Origin: JAHEJJ01 sp965212205
GTDB lineage: Bacteria > Bacteroidota > Bacteroidia > Flavobacteriales > Flavobacteriaceae
Assembly: GCA_965212205.1 (NCBI GenBank)
Contig: CBDBUX010000017.1
Location: 1-64,000, forward strand
Direction: 5' to 3'
DNA length: 64,000 nucleotides
In this document: positions 42,404-51,060 of the stretch, in pieces
Numbering within the stretch: position 1 is the first letter of the stretch
Layout: each line of letters begins with the position of its first letter
Translations under genes and position numbers: made by a program
The notes under the pieces: generated by a model
Database searches by the model: none
What the model was told of the DNA's origin: nothing
Seen by the model: only the letters and a program-made list of their open reading frames with translations

Positions 42404-43411
42404 ATGACCCACGAATTAAAAAGGATAATTAAAGCTTACCTCTTTGCCAAGGAGGAGAATATTAAGACGGTCATGGCCACTGTTGTTGCGCTGGACGGAT
42501 CTTCATACCGAAGACCCGGAGTCAGGATGCTGATGAACTCAGAAGGCCAATTCACAGGGGCAGTAAGTGGCGGTTGTGTAGAAAAAGAGATCTGGAGACA
42601 GGCCCAGGAGGTATTCACATCAGGAATCCCCAGGATAATGACCTATGATGGTCGTTACAGGCTGGGCTGCGAAGGCGTACTTTATATTCTAATAGAGCCT
42701 TTTGAGCCGGATGAGGAATTTCTAAATTCATTCTGGAAAACAATTTCGGAACGCGATAGCATTAAATGTCGAATCTTTTTTACAAGGGAAGAAAAAGGCC
42801 ATGAGCAAATGGGCACTTTTTTCGATTTTGATAATGGTCTTATAGGGCTAAGGCCACATCTTAAAACCAATCAGGAGTTGGAATCTTTTGAACAAGAAAT
42901 GTCCCCCTGCCACCAGCTTATTATTATTGGGGCTGAACACGATGCGGTTCAACTGAGTTCCTATGCTTCGATGACGGGCTGGGAAGTTAGTGTAGTAACC
43001 TCACCAACGGAAGAGAAAGCGCTTAAGGATTTTCCCGGAGCAACAAATTTGTTTGCTGTCTCAGCGGAAGATTTCGATATTACCCAAATAGATGCCGAAA
43101 CTTCAATTATTCTGATGACCCATAGCTATGTAAAGGATCTTGCCTATTTGATGGCCCTTGGTGCAACCACTCCTCGTTATCTTGGCCTTTTAGGGCCAAT
43201 GGCCAGAAGGGAAAAACTTCTCAACGAACTATTGGAAAGGAGACCCGATATAAACACTGAATTTATTGAAAACATTTACGGACCGGCCGGATTGGATATC
43301 GGCGCGGAGACGCCAGGAGAAATAGCGGTGTCCGTCGTGGCGGAAATACTGGCGGTATGTCGGAATACCCATCCTCACTATCTCAAAGACAAACAGGGCG
43401 CGATCCACTAA
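42404..43411 (+). CDS. xdhC: XdhC/CoxI family molybdoenzyme maturation factor
   Basis: 335 residues. The N-terminal XdhC/CoxI domain includes TVVALDGSSYRRPGVRM and GAVSGGCVE; the C-terminal Rossmann part starts LIIIGAEHDA near 171. XdhC proteins bind Moco, protect it, and help insert sulfurated cofactor into xanthine-dehydrogenase-family enzymes, which matches the enzyme at the head of this operon. It ends 2 bases before the mocA start. Confidence 0.9.
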   Translation: MTHELKRIIKAYLFAKEENIKTVMATVVALDGSSYRRPGVRMLMNSEGQFTGAVSGGCVEKEIWRQAQEVFTSGIPRIMTYDGRYRLGCEGVLYILIEPFEPDEEFLNSFWKTISERDSIKCRIFFTREEKGHEQMGTFFDFDNGLIGLRPHLKTNQELESFEQEMSPCHQLIIIGAEHDAVQLSSYASMTGWEVSVVTSPTEEKALKDFPGATNLFAVSAEDFDITQIDAETSIILMTHSYVKDLAYLMALGATTPRYLGLLGPMARREKLLNELLERRPDINTEFIENIYGPAGLDIGAETPGEIAVSVVAEILAVCRNTHPHYLKDKQGAIH

Positions 43412-43413
43412 GC

Positions 43414-44013
43414 ATGACTTCAAAACTTTGCATTCTTATTTTAGCTGCTGGCGAGTCGAGGCGGATGCAAGAGGTAAAGCAACTCTTGCCCTGGGGTAAG
43501 ACCTCTATGGTCGGACATGTTGTAAACACCGCATTATCTACAAAAAGTGATGCAACTTTCATTGTTCTAGGTGCCTATCATCAACAAATTGCCGATGAAA
43601 TCAAGGAAGAAAAGGTTTCAATACTACTCAATGAACATTATAAACAGGGACTCTCTTCGAGTATTGCTGCAGGCGTCAAAGGAATCCTTAAAATAGAACA
43701 GCCCTCAGGAATACTGATCGTACTATCAGATCAGCCTTTTATCTCAGGGGGTTATCTCGATGAAATGATCGATACATTCCAAAAGAAAAATAAAGGTATC
43801 GTCTGTACAGATTATGGTGATAAAATTGGCGTACCTGCTGTTTTTGGACCTGATTTTTTTCAGGAATTACAGCAGCTGACAGGTGATAAAGGGGCCGCGA
43901 GTTTGATCTCAGAATCTATTGACCAGGGGATAGCTCTGAAAGCAGGGAAAGCTATTCTGGATATAGACACTAAGGAGGAGTATTTAAAACACCGCCCTAC
44001 CGCCCCCAGCTAG
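43414..44013 (+). CDS. mocA: Molybdenum cofactor cytidylyltransferase (MocA-like)
   Basis: 199 residues from ATG 43414. The nucleotidyltransferase signature is LAAGESRRMQEVKQLLPW; further segments are LLNEHYKQGLSSSI, VLSDQPFIS with the metal-binding Asp, and GVPAVFG. It attaches CMP to molybdopterin, giving the dinucleotide form used by many xanthine-dehydrogenase-type enzymes. The longer frame from 43357 overlaps xdhC and is unlikely. Last gene of the operon; a weak hairpin follows. Confidence 0.88.
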   Translation: MTSKLCILILAAGESRRMQEVKQLLPWGKTSMVGHVVNTALSTKSDATFIVLGAYHQQIADEIKEEKVSILLNEHYKQGLSSSIAAGVKGILKIEQPSGILIVLSDQPFISGGYLDEMIDTFQKKNKGIVCTDYGDKIGVPAVFGPDFFQELQQLTGDKGAASLISESIDQGIALKAGKAILDIDTKEEYLKHRPTAPS

Positions 44014-44035
44014 ATCATTTTTGATACTACCATTA

Positions 44036-44058
44036 GGCAAATCAGGAGATTTGTCTTT
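44036..44058 (+). terminator. Weak terminator after mocA
   Basis: GGCAAATC / GATTTGTC stem with one G-T pair and a 4-base loop, followed by TTTAATC, so only a weak T-run. Confidence 0.35.
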
Positions 44059-44164
44059 AATCTCTTCATTATCAAGGATATAATTATTAGTTATAATTTT
44101 CGTTTATGTATTTGATTAAACCTTTTTCCAAATAGGTTGTCATAGTCATGAAAACTTTTGTCCC

Positions 44165-45349
44165 ATGAAAAATCTAATTAAACTAAAATCTACAATTAAG
44201 CTATTATTCTTGCCGGTCTTTCTGGTAAACCTGCATGCCCAGGATGTAACCACTGTAGAGGCCACAAATGACGAAATTAGCCAGAACCTGGATTTAGAGG
44301 CAGTGGCATCCATTTTTGCCGATGCCAAAGATCTGGAGGCATTCGAATATGCCTTGAATGACCCCGATACCCAAATATCCAATTTAGATCTTGATGAAGA
44401 TAACCAGGTAGATTACCTACGCGTTATGGAATCGGTCGAGAATAGCACCCATGTTGTGGTCATACAGGCCGTGTTGGGTGAAGATATCTATCAGGATGTT
44501 GCCACAATTGAAGTTGAGAAGAACAAGGACGGGGAGCCTGTTGTGCAATTGGTGGGCGATGTTTACCTCTATGGACCAAATTATATCATTGAACCTGTAT
44601 ATGTCTACAGGCCTAGTATTTTCTCTGTTTTCTGGAGGCCTTATTACAGACCGTATCGTTCGGTCTTTTATTGGGGCTACTACCCAAAGCACTGGCACTA
44701 CTGGAGGCCCCATCGCATACATCATTATACCAGGCATGTTCATGTTCACGTCAATGTGAAGCATAGTTATCACAGAACCCATATCAGGAAAAGTGTTGCT
44801 GCAGTACACCTCCATAAAAATGTAAGACGAAATGATTATGCTAAGAATTACCCCACCAGATCATATGCGGCGCGCAAAACGTCGGTTAAGACCAGTAACG
44901 GAAATCAGTTCCGGGCTGCCGGACTAAATCAGGCCGACGGCGATAAATATCGCGCAGCGGGTGTTAATAAGTCCGATGGTACTCAGAAGCGTATAGCAGG
45001 AGTAAACAAAGCTGATGGCACTCAAAAAAGAGCTGCTGCTGTTAACCAGGCCGACGGAGATAAGTATCGTGCGGCAGGAGTCAAAAAATCCAATGGTACC
45101 GAGAAGAAGGTGGCCGGCGTGAAAAAAACTGATGGTACCACAAAACGTGTAGCCTCGGTCGAAAAACCCAATGGTAGTAAGAAAACGGTCGCAGTAAAAA
45201 AGAATCCAAATGGGTCTGCCAGGGCAGTTTCGGTTACCAAAAAAGCGGACGGAACGCGGAAGGTAAAAATGGCTAAAAAATCGACTAAGGGAAAAAAGAG
45301 CAGTAAATCAAAAAGTAAAAACATCAAGAGGACGTCTAAAAAGAAATAA
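44165..45349 (+). CDS. Exported His/Tyr/Trp-rich protein with ten basic 13-residue repeats
   Basis: 394 residues. Residues 1-26 are a signal peptide (NLHAQ). About 30-135 form an acidic domain (NLDLDEDNQVDYLRVM). About 136-222 is dense in Tyr, Trp, Arg and His (YYRPYRS, HYWRPHRIHHY, HVHVHVNV). From about 244 to 364 a 13-residue unit recurs ten times in exact register, with its DG or NG pair at 245, 258, 271 and so on (consensus SDGTQKRIAGVNK). A Lys/Ser tail ends the protein. There is no enzyme motif. The basic repeats could bind polyanions and the His cluster metals, both inference. It is a single gene with a strong terminator. Confidence 0.75.
   Translation: MKNLIKLKSTIKLLFLPVFLVNLHAQDVTTVEATNDEISQNLDLEAVASIFADAKDLEAFEYALNDPDTQISNLDLDEDNQVDYLRVMESVENSTHVVVIQAVLGEDIYQDVATIEVEKNKDGEPVVQLVGDVYLYGPNYIIEPVYVYRPSIFSVFWRPYYRPYRSVFYWGYYPKHWHYWRPHRIHHYTRHVHVHVNVKHSYHRTHIRKSVAAVHLHKNVRRNDYAKNYPTRSYAARKTSVKTSNGNQFRAAGLNQADGDKYRAAGVNKSDGTQKRIAGVNKADGTQKRAAAVNQADGDKYRAAGVKKSNGTEKKVAGVKKTDGTTKRVASVEKPNGSKKTVAVKKNPNGSARAVSVTKKADGTRKVKMAKKSTKGKKSSKSKSKNIKRTSKKK
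44888..45262 (+). repeat. Tandem 39-base coding repeats
   Basis: About ten 39-base units encode the 13-residue repeat within the exported protein. The units are diverged at the DNA level but exactly periodic in protein, so it is not a CRISPR or recent expansion. Confidence 0.75.
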
Positions 45350-45367
45350 CTGACAACGATCATCGAT

Positions 45368-45396
45368 AAAAGTCCTGCTATATGCAGGACTTTTTT
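45368..45396 (+). terminator. Terminator after the repeat protein gene
   Basis: GTCCTGC / GCAGGAC stem with loop TATAT, flanked by AAAA and TTTTTT. Confidence 0.85.
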
Positions 45397-45471
45397 ATTA
45401 CCCAAAATCGTACCGGATCGGGTTTCGGTACTGGATTTTATAGTACTTTCATATTTTTAAAATTTGACAGT

Positions 45472-46566
45472 ATGCAATTAAGCCGTGTAGCCCTTTTATA
45501 CTTACTGCTCCTGGCAGGATCATCACCACTTTTGGCCCAGGAAATGAGTTTTGAAGAGTACAATCCAAAATCAACATTGGTGGTACCCGGGAATGAGGTT
45601 AGGAGCGCCAAATATCCCTTTGTCGATATTCATAGTCATCATTTCAGGATGGCCACTCAGGACCTCGGAGAATTGGTAAAAGCGATGGACAGCCTCAACA
45701 TGTCGCTGATGGTAAATTTAAGCGGGGGAAGCGGCCAAAACTTAAAAGATATCATGACCAATGTGAATGCCAATTTTCCCAATAGGTTTGTCATCTTTGC
45801 CAACGTTGATTTTGATGGGGTTGGAACCGAAGGGTGGGCCGAAAAGACGGTGAAGCAACTGGAAGAAGATTATACATCGGGTGCCCGCGGACTGAAGATT
45901 TATAAGAGCCTCGGGCTGCGTTACAAGGATAGTAATGGTAAAAGGCTAGCCATAGATGATCCCAGGCTAGATCCTGTTTGGGCCATATGCGGGGAACTCG
46001 GTATTCCTGTGCTGATCCATTCTGCAGACCCCAGGTCTTTTTGGGATCCAATGGATGATAAAAATGAACGTTGGCTAGAACTTAAAACCAGACCAAGGAG
46101 AAAGCGCTCCGCTAACGATCCAGCACCTTGGGAGCAAATTATAAATGAACAGCATAATGTTTTTAGAAAACATCCGAAAACCAAATTCATCAATGCCCAT
46201 ATGGGATGGTTTGCCAATAACCTTGACCGTCTTTCTGAACTGATGGAAGATTATCCCAATATGTATGTAGGCATTGGGGCAGTTATAGCAGAATTGGGAC
46301 GCCAACCACGACATGCCAGATCATTTTTCATCAAGTACCAGGATCGGATACTATTTGGCAAAGATGCCTGGAATCCATCGGAGTTTCCAACATATTTCCG
46401 CGTGCTCGAAACCGGGGATGAATACTTTCCGTATTATAAGAAATATCATGCATTCTGGTCTATGTATGGGTTGGATCTGCCCGATGAAGTCCTTAGAAAG
46501 GTTTACTATAAAAATGCCCTGAGTTTGTTGAAAGATGCCGACACCTCATTATTCCCTCAAAACTAA
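45472..46566 (+). CDS. Exported amidohydrolase-superfamily enzyme (TIM barrel)
   Basis: 364 residues from ATG 45472, which starts a good signal peptide (LLAGSSPLLAQ). The 30 extra codons available upstream begin inside the previous gene's terminator, so they are rejected. The barrel has DIHSHHFRMA (strand 1 metal His pair), VLIHSADP, KFINAHMGW and LFGKDAW with the strand 8 Asp, as in amidohydrolase_2 proteins such as decarboxylases and lactonases. Substrate unknown. An Arg/Lys-rich loop (RPRRKRSAND) interrupts the domain. It stands alone. Confidence 0.85.
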   Translation: MQLSRVALLYLLLLAGSSPLLAQEMSFEEYNPKSTLVVPGNEVRSAKYPFVDIHSHHFRMATQDLGELVKAMDSLNMSLMVNLSGGSGQNLKDIMTNVNANFPNRFVIFANVDFDGVGTEGWAEKTVKQLEEDYTSGARGLKIYKSLGLRYKDSNGKRLAIDDPRLDPVWAICGELGIPVLIHSADPRSFWDPMDDKNERWLELKTRPRRKRSANDPAPWEQIINEQHNVFRKHPKTKFINAHMGWFANNLDRLSELMEDYPNMYVGIGAVIAELGRQPRHARSFFIKYQDRILFGKDAWNPSEFPTYFRVLETGDEYFPYYKKYHAFWSMYGLDLPDEVLRKVYYKNALSLLKDADTSLFPQN

Positions 46567-46729
46567 CGTCAACCATTTTTGACCCCAAGACTTGGTGGTT
46601 CGGTAAATCGTAACGTCTCGTGCTTTTTCATTTCGTGGACCGATAAAATCACGTCTTAACTACAGGATTTGAGGGGTGCCTAGAAAAAAATGCCGCCTGA
46701 CTGTGATTTTTTTACCAACTTGAATACTA

Positions 46730-47230
46730 ATGGGTAAGAAATCGATGGAAAAGGAAAAAGAATTCACAGATCTTATCAGAGAGCATCAAGGGATTATTTT
46801 TAAGATCACTACGATGTATTGCGATAACGAGCCAGACCAGAAAGACCTGTATCAGGATATTGTTTATCAGATATGGAAGTCTTTCGATACTTTCAGGAAT
46901 GATTCGAAAAGAAGTACCTGGATGTATCGCGTTGCCATGAATACGGCGATTACACATGTCAAAAAAATGAAGCGCACTCAGGCCTCTGTTTCTATCGATA
47001 AGGTAGTCCTTGCTCATATCGACAATGAGAATAAGGTTATGGAAGAGAAGATATCCTTGCTCTATCGGCATATCCATCAACTCAACCTCCTTGACAAAGG
47101 CTTAATGCTACTGCTATTGGAGGGAAAAAAATACGAGGAGATCGCCGAGATTACCGGACTGAGTTCAACTAATGTGGGAACCAGGATATCGAGGATTAAA
47201 AGAAAATTACAAGAGAGAATTAAACGATGA
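46730..47230 (+). CDS. ECF-type RNA polymerase sigma factor
   Basis: 166 residues. Region 2 contains DLYQDIVYQIWKSFDTFRNDSKRSTWMYRVAMNTAI, and region 4 has LLLEGKKYEEIAEITGLSSTNVGTRISRIKRKL, a normal helix-turn-helix. No extra domain. ATG 46730 is used, with a second ATG five codons on. The stop overlaps the next gene (ATGA), a membrane protein that is the natural candidate for its anti-sigma partner. Targets unknown. Confidence 0.93.
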   Translation: MGKKSMEKEKEFTDLIREHQGIIFKITTMYCDNEPDQKDLYQDIVYQIWKSFDTFRNDSKRSTWMYRVAMNTAITHVKKMKRTQASVSIDKVVLAHIDNENKVMEEKISLLYRHIHQLNLLDKGLMLLLLEGKKYEEIAEITGLSSTNVGTRISRIKRKLQERIKR

Positions 47231-47826
47231 AAGTAGAAGAACTACAATCCATTTGGATCGAAATGAGCATTGAGCTCGAGAAACAGAAAAGATTAAACCG
47301 TAAAATCATTATGCAAATGACACAGGAACGTTATACAACCCAATTACAAAAAATCGCAAAATATGAAGGGATCGGAGCCGTGATTTGTTTTGCCACGGCC
47401 CTTTATATTTTGATCAACTTTTTAAAACTCGATACCTGGTATCTTCAGCTATGCGGTGTTTTTACACTTGGATTCCTGCTGGTAATGCCTGCCCTGGTAT
47501 TGAGATCTATAAGGAATATGAAGAAGATAAATATCGTTAATGGAACTTACACCGAAAATTTATCGGCCTATTCCAAAGCTCGTAATCAATTCCTTTTTCT
47601 GCAAAGGATTGGTATAGGACTTGCTTTTATATTGATGCTCACCACTTTACCAGTAGCCGGAAAGATCATGAATGGCAAAGATCTTTTTGAGGGTACTCAG
47701 GGGTGGTACTGGTATCTGCCGGTGATGGTTATCTTTTTGGTCCTTTTTTCGCGTTGGGGATATGGGAAATATAAACGGATCACCCAATCAGCAGAGCAAA
47801 TAATAAAAGAAACCCAGGATAGCTGA
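47227..47826 (+). CDS. Four-helix membrane protein, candidate anti-sigma partner
   Basis: 199 residues. A cytoplasmic, Lys/Gln-rich N-terminal coil (about 1-45) leads into helices at about 48-66, 73-94, 128-147 and 160-178. There is no classic zinc-binding anti-sigma motif (HxxxCxxC) and no recognised family. The 4-base overlap with the ECF gene indicates translational coupling, the usual arrangement for sigma/anti-sigma pairs; the function is inferred from that alone. A strong terminator follows. Confidence 0.7.
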   Translation: MKVEELQSIWIEMSIELEKQKRLNRKIIMQMTQERYTTQLQKIAKYEGIGAVICFATALYILINFLKLDTWYLQLCGVFTLGFLLVMPALVLRSIRNMKKINIVNGTYTENLSAYSKARNQFLFLQRIGIGLAFILMLTTLPVAGKIMNGKDLFEGTQGWYWYLPVMVIFLVLFSRWGYGKYKRITQSAEQIIKETQDS

Positions 47827-47849
47827 GTTTATTTCAGAATTTCAAAATG

Positions 47850-47873
47850 GCCCCGGAGAGTTCCGGGGCTTTT
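47850..47873 (+). terminator. Terminator after the ECF sigma operon
   Basis: Perfect GCCCCGGA / TCCGGGGC stem, 4-base loop, then TTTT. Confidence 0.85.
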
Positions 47874-47997
47874 CATTTTTTCAGGCATTGCCGATTTAAA
47901 AAAAATGTTTGCAGCAGGTATTGAATTTTGACGTAATTTAATCTGGAAAGTCATTGAGGATTGAATCAAGGGTTTACAAATATTTTTTTTAACCCTA

Positions 47998-50142
47998 TTG
48001 CTGGCGCTTATTCTTGGTAGGGCTAGTGCGCAGAGTAAGAACGAATCATACAGACTCCACATAAAAAAGACAATATCAGCTATTCGTGTCGATGGGGTAG
48101 GCGATGAATCCGCTTGGCAGTCTGCTGAAGTGGCGACCGATTTTTTTATGGTAACACCCATGGATACCTCTAAAGCCACCGATCGTACTGAAATTCGTAT
48201 GACTTATGACGACAAAAACATTTACCTCCTCGCCATATTCTATAAAACCCTTCCCGATCGATACACCGTAGCTTCCTTAAGAAGAGATTTTGGATTTAAC
48301 CAAAACGATAATTTTCTTCTTTTTTTAGATCCTTTTAATAACCAGACCACCGGTTTTTCATTTGGTGCTAATGCCGTAGGTGCCCAATGGGATGGAACGA
48401 TGTTTCAAGGCAACAACATTGATCTCAACTGGGATAGTAAATGGGTGTCGAAAGTAAAAAAAGACAAGGATAAATGGGTATTCGAGATGGCGATCCCCTT
48501 TAAATCGATCAGGTATGAGGAAGGGGTAGATCAATGGGGTATAAATTTTAATCGACTCGAACTTGCCAGTAGCGAAAAATCGAGCTGGGCACCAGTACCC
48601 CGCCAGTTCCCAACATCTACCCTGGCCTATACCGGTATCCTGGTATGGGACAAGCCACCACCCAAGCCTAAAACAAATATTTCCGTTATACCATATGTTT
48701 TAGGGTCTATTGGAAAAGATGAGGCCGATAACCAGACAAACAAACTGAAAGTTGGGGGAGATATCAAATACAGTATTACCTCATCCCTGAATCTCGATGT
48801 GACGATAAACCCCGATTTCTCTCAGGTAGAAGTTGACCGCCAGATAACTAATTTTGATCGATTTGAACTGTTTTTTCCCGAAAGAAGACAATTTTTCCTT
48901 GAAAACGGGGATATTTTCGCAAATTTTGGATTCGATAGGATACGCCCATTCTTCTCCAGGCGGATAGGACTTAATGTTCCAATTCAGGGTGGTATTCGCC
49001 TCAGCGGGAATATAGATGAAAACTGGAGAGTGGGCCTGATGGATATACAAACAACTCAAGACGAAGCAATAGGGCTCCCAAGACAGAATTTTGGTGTGCT
49101 GGCGGTTCAAAGAAAGGTTTTTAGTCGTTCAAATATTGGTATGATCCTGGTGAATCAGCAGTCTTTTGACTATCCCCAGGAAACAGACTCAATACAAGAG
49201 ATCTATCCACGTTATAACCGGAATCTTGGCCTGGAATATAACCTGGCTTCAGCAAATAATCTTTATGTGGGTAAAGCCTTTCTATTTAAGTCTTTTACCG
49301 ATGGCCCGATGGGCGATGGAATTTCACAGGCCCTCGATCTTCAATACAAGAGTAGGCGATGGAACTGGGGACTTCAACAATCCTATGTTTCTGAGGACTA
49401 CAGGGCCGAGGTCGGTTTTGTACCAAGAGTGGGGTATGTGAATGGTACCGCTTTCCTGGGCCATACTTTTTTCTCTTCAAAAGGCAATATTCAAAGTCAT
49501 GGTCCTAGTTTTTTTAGCCGATATTTTTTCGACACCGACTTGAGGAAAACGGATAATTTTATCAATATAGACTGGGAAGTACTATGGCTTAATCGCAGCG
49601 AATTTGCTTTAGAATATGATCATGAATATGTGGAGTTGTTAGAACCTTTTGATCCTACCAATACCGGAAAAGATACCCTGGCAACAGGAAGCAGGCATAG
49701 TTGGAATGCTATCAGGGCAAGCTATAGTTCAAAACCTCAGAATCGCTTAACCTATGCGGCGGCAGGCCGATATGGAGGCTACTATGCCAGTGGTACCCGA
49801 ACAAACCTCACCACTGAGCTCGGATATCGATTTCAGCCTTATGTTAGATTGATAGCGAGCCTGAGTTTTAACGAGATCAAATTACCAGATCCCTGGAATG
49901 TAACCAAGTTCTGGTTAATCGGTACCGAAGCAGACATAACTTTTACCAACAACCTTTATTGGTCTACCTTGTTCCAGTATAACGAACAACAAAATAATCT
50001 CAATATAAATTCCCGGCTTCAATGGCGCTATGCGCCGGCATCGGATCTCTTTCTTGTCTTTAATCAGAGTGAACTAATGGATCCACTTCAGGGCCGTGAC
50101 TGGGCCATTACATTAAAGTTAACCTATTGGTTTAATCCATAG
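47998..50142 (+). CDS. DUF5916 outer-membrane protein with CBM9-like N-terminal domain
   Basis: 714 residues as read from TTG 47998. A family-9 carbohydrate-binding-like domain (about 15-200: AIRVDGVGDESAW, TGFSFGANAVGAQWD, EMAIPFKSIRY) is followed by the DUF5916 hallmark NPDFSQVEVDRQITNFDRFELFFPERRQFFLENG and a long C-terminal beta-barrel. The signal peptide seems cut: upstream in frame is a hydrophobic stretch with no ATG, back to a TGA at 47962. Deleting one T from the T8 run at 47983-47990 would join it to TTG 47961 and give a full signal peptide. So the true start is uncertain. Likely binds or transports glycans at the outer membrane. Confidence 0.85.
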   Translation: MLALILGRASAQSKNESYRLHIKKTISAIRVDGVGDESAWQSAEVATDFFMVTPMDTSKATDRTEIRMTYDDKNIYLLAIFYKTLPDRYTVASLRRDFGFNQNDNFLLFLDPFNNQTTGFSFGANAVGAQWDGTMFQGNNIDLNWDSKWVSKVKKDKDKWVFEMAIPFKSIRYEEGVDQWGINFNRLELASSEKSSWAPVPRQFPTSTLAYTGILVWDKPPPKPKTNISVIPYVLGSIGKDEADNQTNKLKVGGDIKYSITSSLNLDVTINPDFSQVEVDRQITNFDRFELFFPERRQFFLENGDIFANFGFDRIRPFFSRRIGLNVPIQGGIRLSGNIDENWRVGLMDIQTTQDEAIGLPRQNFGVLAVQRKVFSRSNIGMILVNQQSFDYPQETDSIQEIYPRYNRNLGLEYNLASANNLYVGKAFLFKSFTDGPMGDGISQALDLQYKSRRWNWGLQQSYVSEDYRAEVGFVPRVGYVNGTAFLGHTFFSSKGNIQSHGPSFFSRYFFDTDLRKTDNFINIDWEVLWLNRSEFALEYDHEYVELLEPFDPTNTGKDTLATGSRHSWNAIRASYSSKPQNRLTYAAAGRYGGYYASGTRTNLTTELGYRFQPYVRLIASLSFNEIKLPDPWNVTKFWLIGTEADITFTNNLYWSTLFQYNEQQNNLNINSRLQWRYAPASDLFLVFNQSELMDPLQGRDWAITLKLTYWFNP

Positions 50143-50227
50143 AAATCAGCCCTGAAATTCCAATGCCACACTAATATTTTCCTGGTAATATCTACTTCAG
50201 GCAAACACATATTTTTATGAGAATGTT

Positions 50228-50269
50228 AAGGAGGTCAATATGCTAAATTTTATACCTTTTGTGCTATGA
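50228..50269 (+). promoter_or_regulatory. Shine-Dalgarno plus 9-codon leader ORF overlapping the next start
   Basis: AAGGAGG at 50228-50234 stands five bases before an ATG (50240) that opens a nine-codon ORF (MLNFIPFVL). Its TGA stop (50267-50269) overlaps the methyltransferase ATG (50266) as ATGA. Strong Shine-Dalgarno sequences are rare in this phylum, so this one may mark translational coupling or ribosome-dependent control. Confidence 0.4.
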
Positions 50270-50919
50270 AGAAAATGTTTGTTTTACTATTTGTATGTGC
50301 CGGATTCACTGCTCAGTTGATTGCCCAATATAATTCATCGGACTGGCAGGAACGCGACGAATGGATGGACGTTGAGCGTATTTTTGAACTCGCAGGAGTG
50401 TCTGAGGGTCAGAATGTTGCCGATATCGGCTGTCATGAAGGATACCTCAGTATGCATTTGGCGAGGGCTGTAGGGGTAAGAGGAAAGGTTTATGCAGTAG
50501 ATCTCAGGGAAGATCGTCTCGAAAAACTCAATAAAAATGCCAGCGACCGGAACATTTATAATATTACAACCATTCATGGCGATACCGATGATCCGAAACT
50601 GCCGCAAGGGCAGTTGGATTTGGTCGTGATCATGGACACCTATCACGAAATGAAGGATTATATCACCATCCTGGAACACGTTAAACGATCCCTTAAACCG
50701 AATGGGCGGATCGTAATTTTGGAAAAACTTAAGTCCTTTGCAAAAAATCAGAACCGGAAAGAACAGGTTTCGGCCCATACCCTCGCACCACAATTTGTTC
50801 GCAAAGAGCTTCGGCAGGCCGGTTTTAAAGTAATCGAACAGCTCAATAATATCGGTAATTGGGAGAATGATTCTTCGAAAAAGATCTGGATATTGGTAGG
50901 TATTTTGTCCGACACCTGA
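50266..50919 (+). CDS. Class I SAM-dependent methyltransferase with signal peptide
   Basis: 217 residues. Residues 1-21 are a clear signal peptide (MKKMFVLLFVCAGF, cleavage after LIAQ). The mature part is a class I methyltransferase: motif I VADIGCHEGYLS near 53-64, VYAVDLREDRL with the ribose-binding Asp, and LVVIMDTYHEMKDY as motif IV. No DNA, protein or quinone-specific signature was recognised. A SAM enzyme outside the cytoplasm is unexpected, since SAM is cytoplasmic. Substrate unknown. Confidence 0.8.
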   Translation: MKKMFVLLFVCAGFTAQLIAQYNSSDWQERDEWMDVERIFELAGVSEGQNVADIGCHEGYLSMHLARAVGVRGKVYAVDLREDRLEKLNKNASDRNIYNITTIHGDTDDPKLPQGQLDLVVIMDTYHEMKDYITILEHVKRSLKPNGRIVILEKLKSFAKNQNRKEQVSAHTLAPQFVRKELRQAGFKVIEQLNNIGNWENDSSKKIWILVGILSDT

Positions 50920-51060
50920 TCTCATTGCTAAAAAACTTCTTTAATACATATATACTTTAGGCGCTGAATATGCGTTATCACCTGGAATTTGTGGGATATA
51001 ATGCATAAAAACAACTGACACCCCACATTAAAAGACATTAACATTTTATACTTAAACATT

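Noticed and set aside
44888..45262. Regular repeats suggesting a CRISPR array
   Set aside because: The 39-base units are in frame with a coding sequence, are diverged, and have no spacers or cas genes nearby.
45382..45471. Longer start for the amidohydrolase
   Set aside because: Begins inside the previous terminator and would bury the signal peptide.
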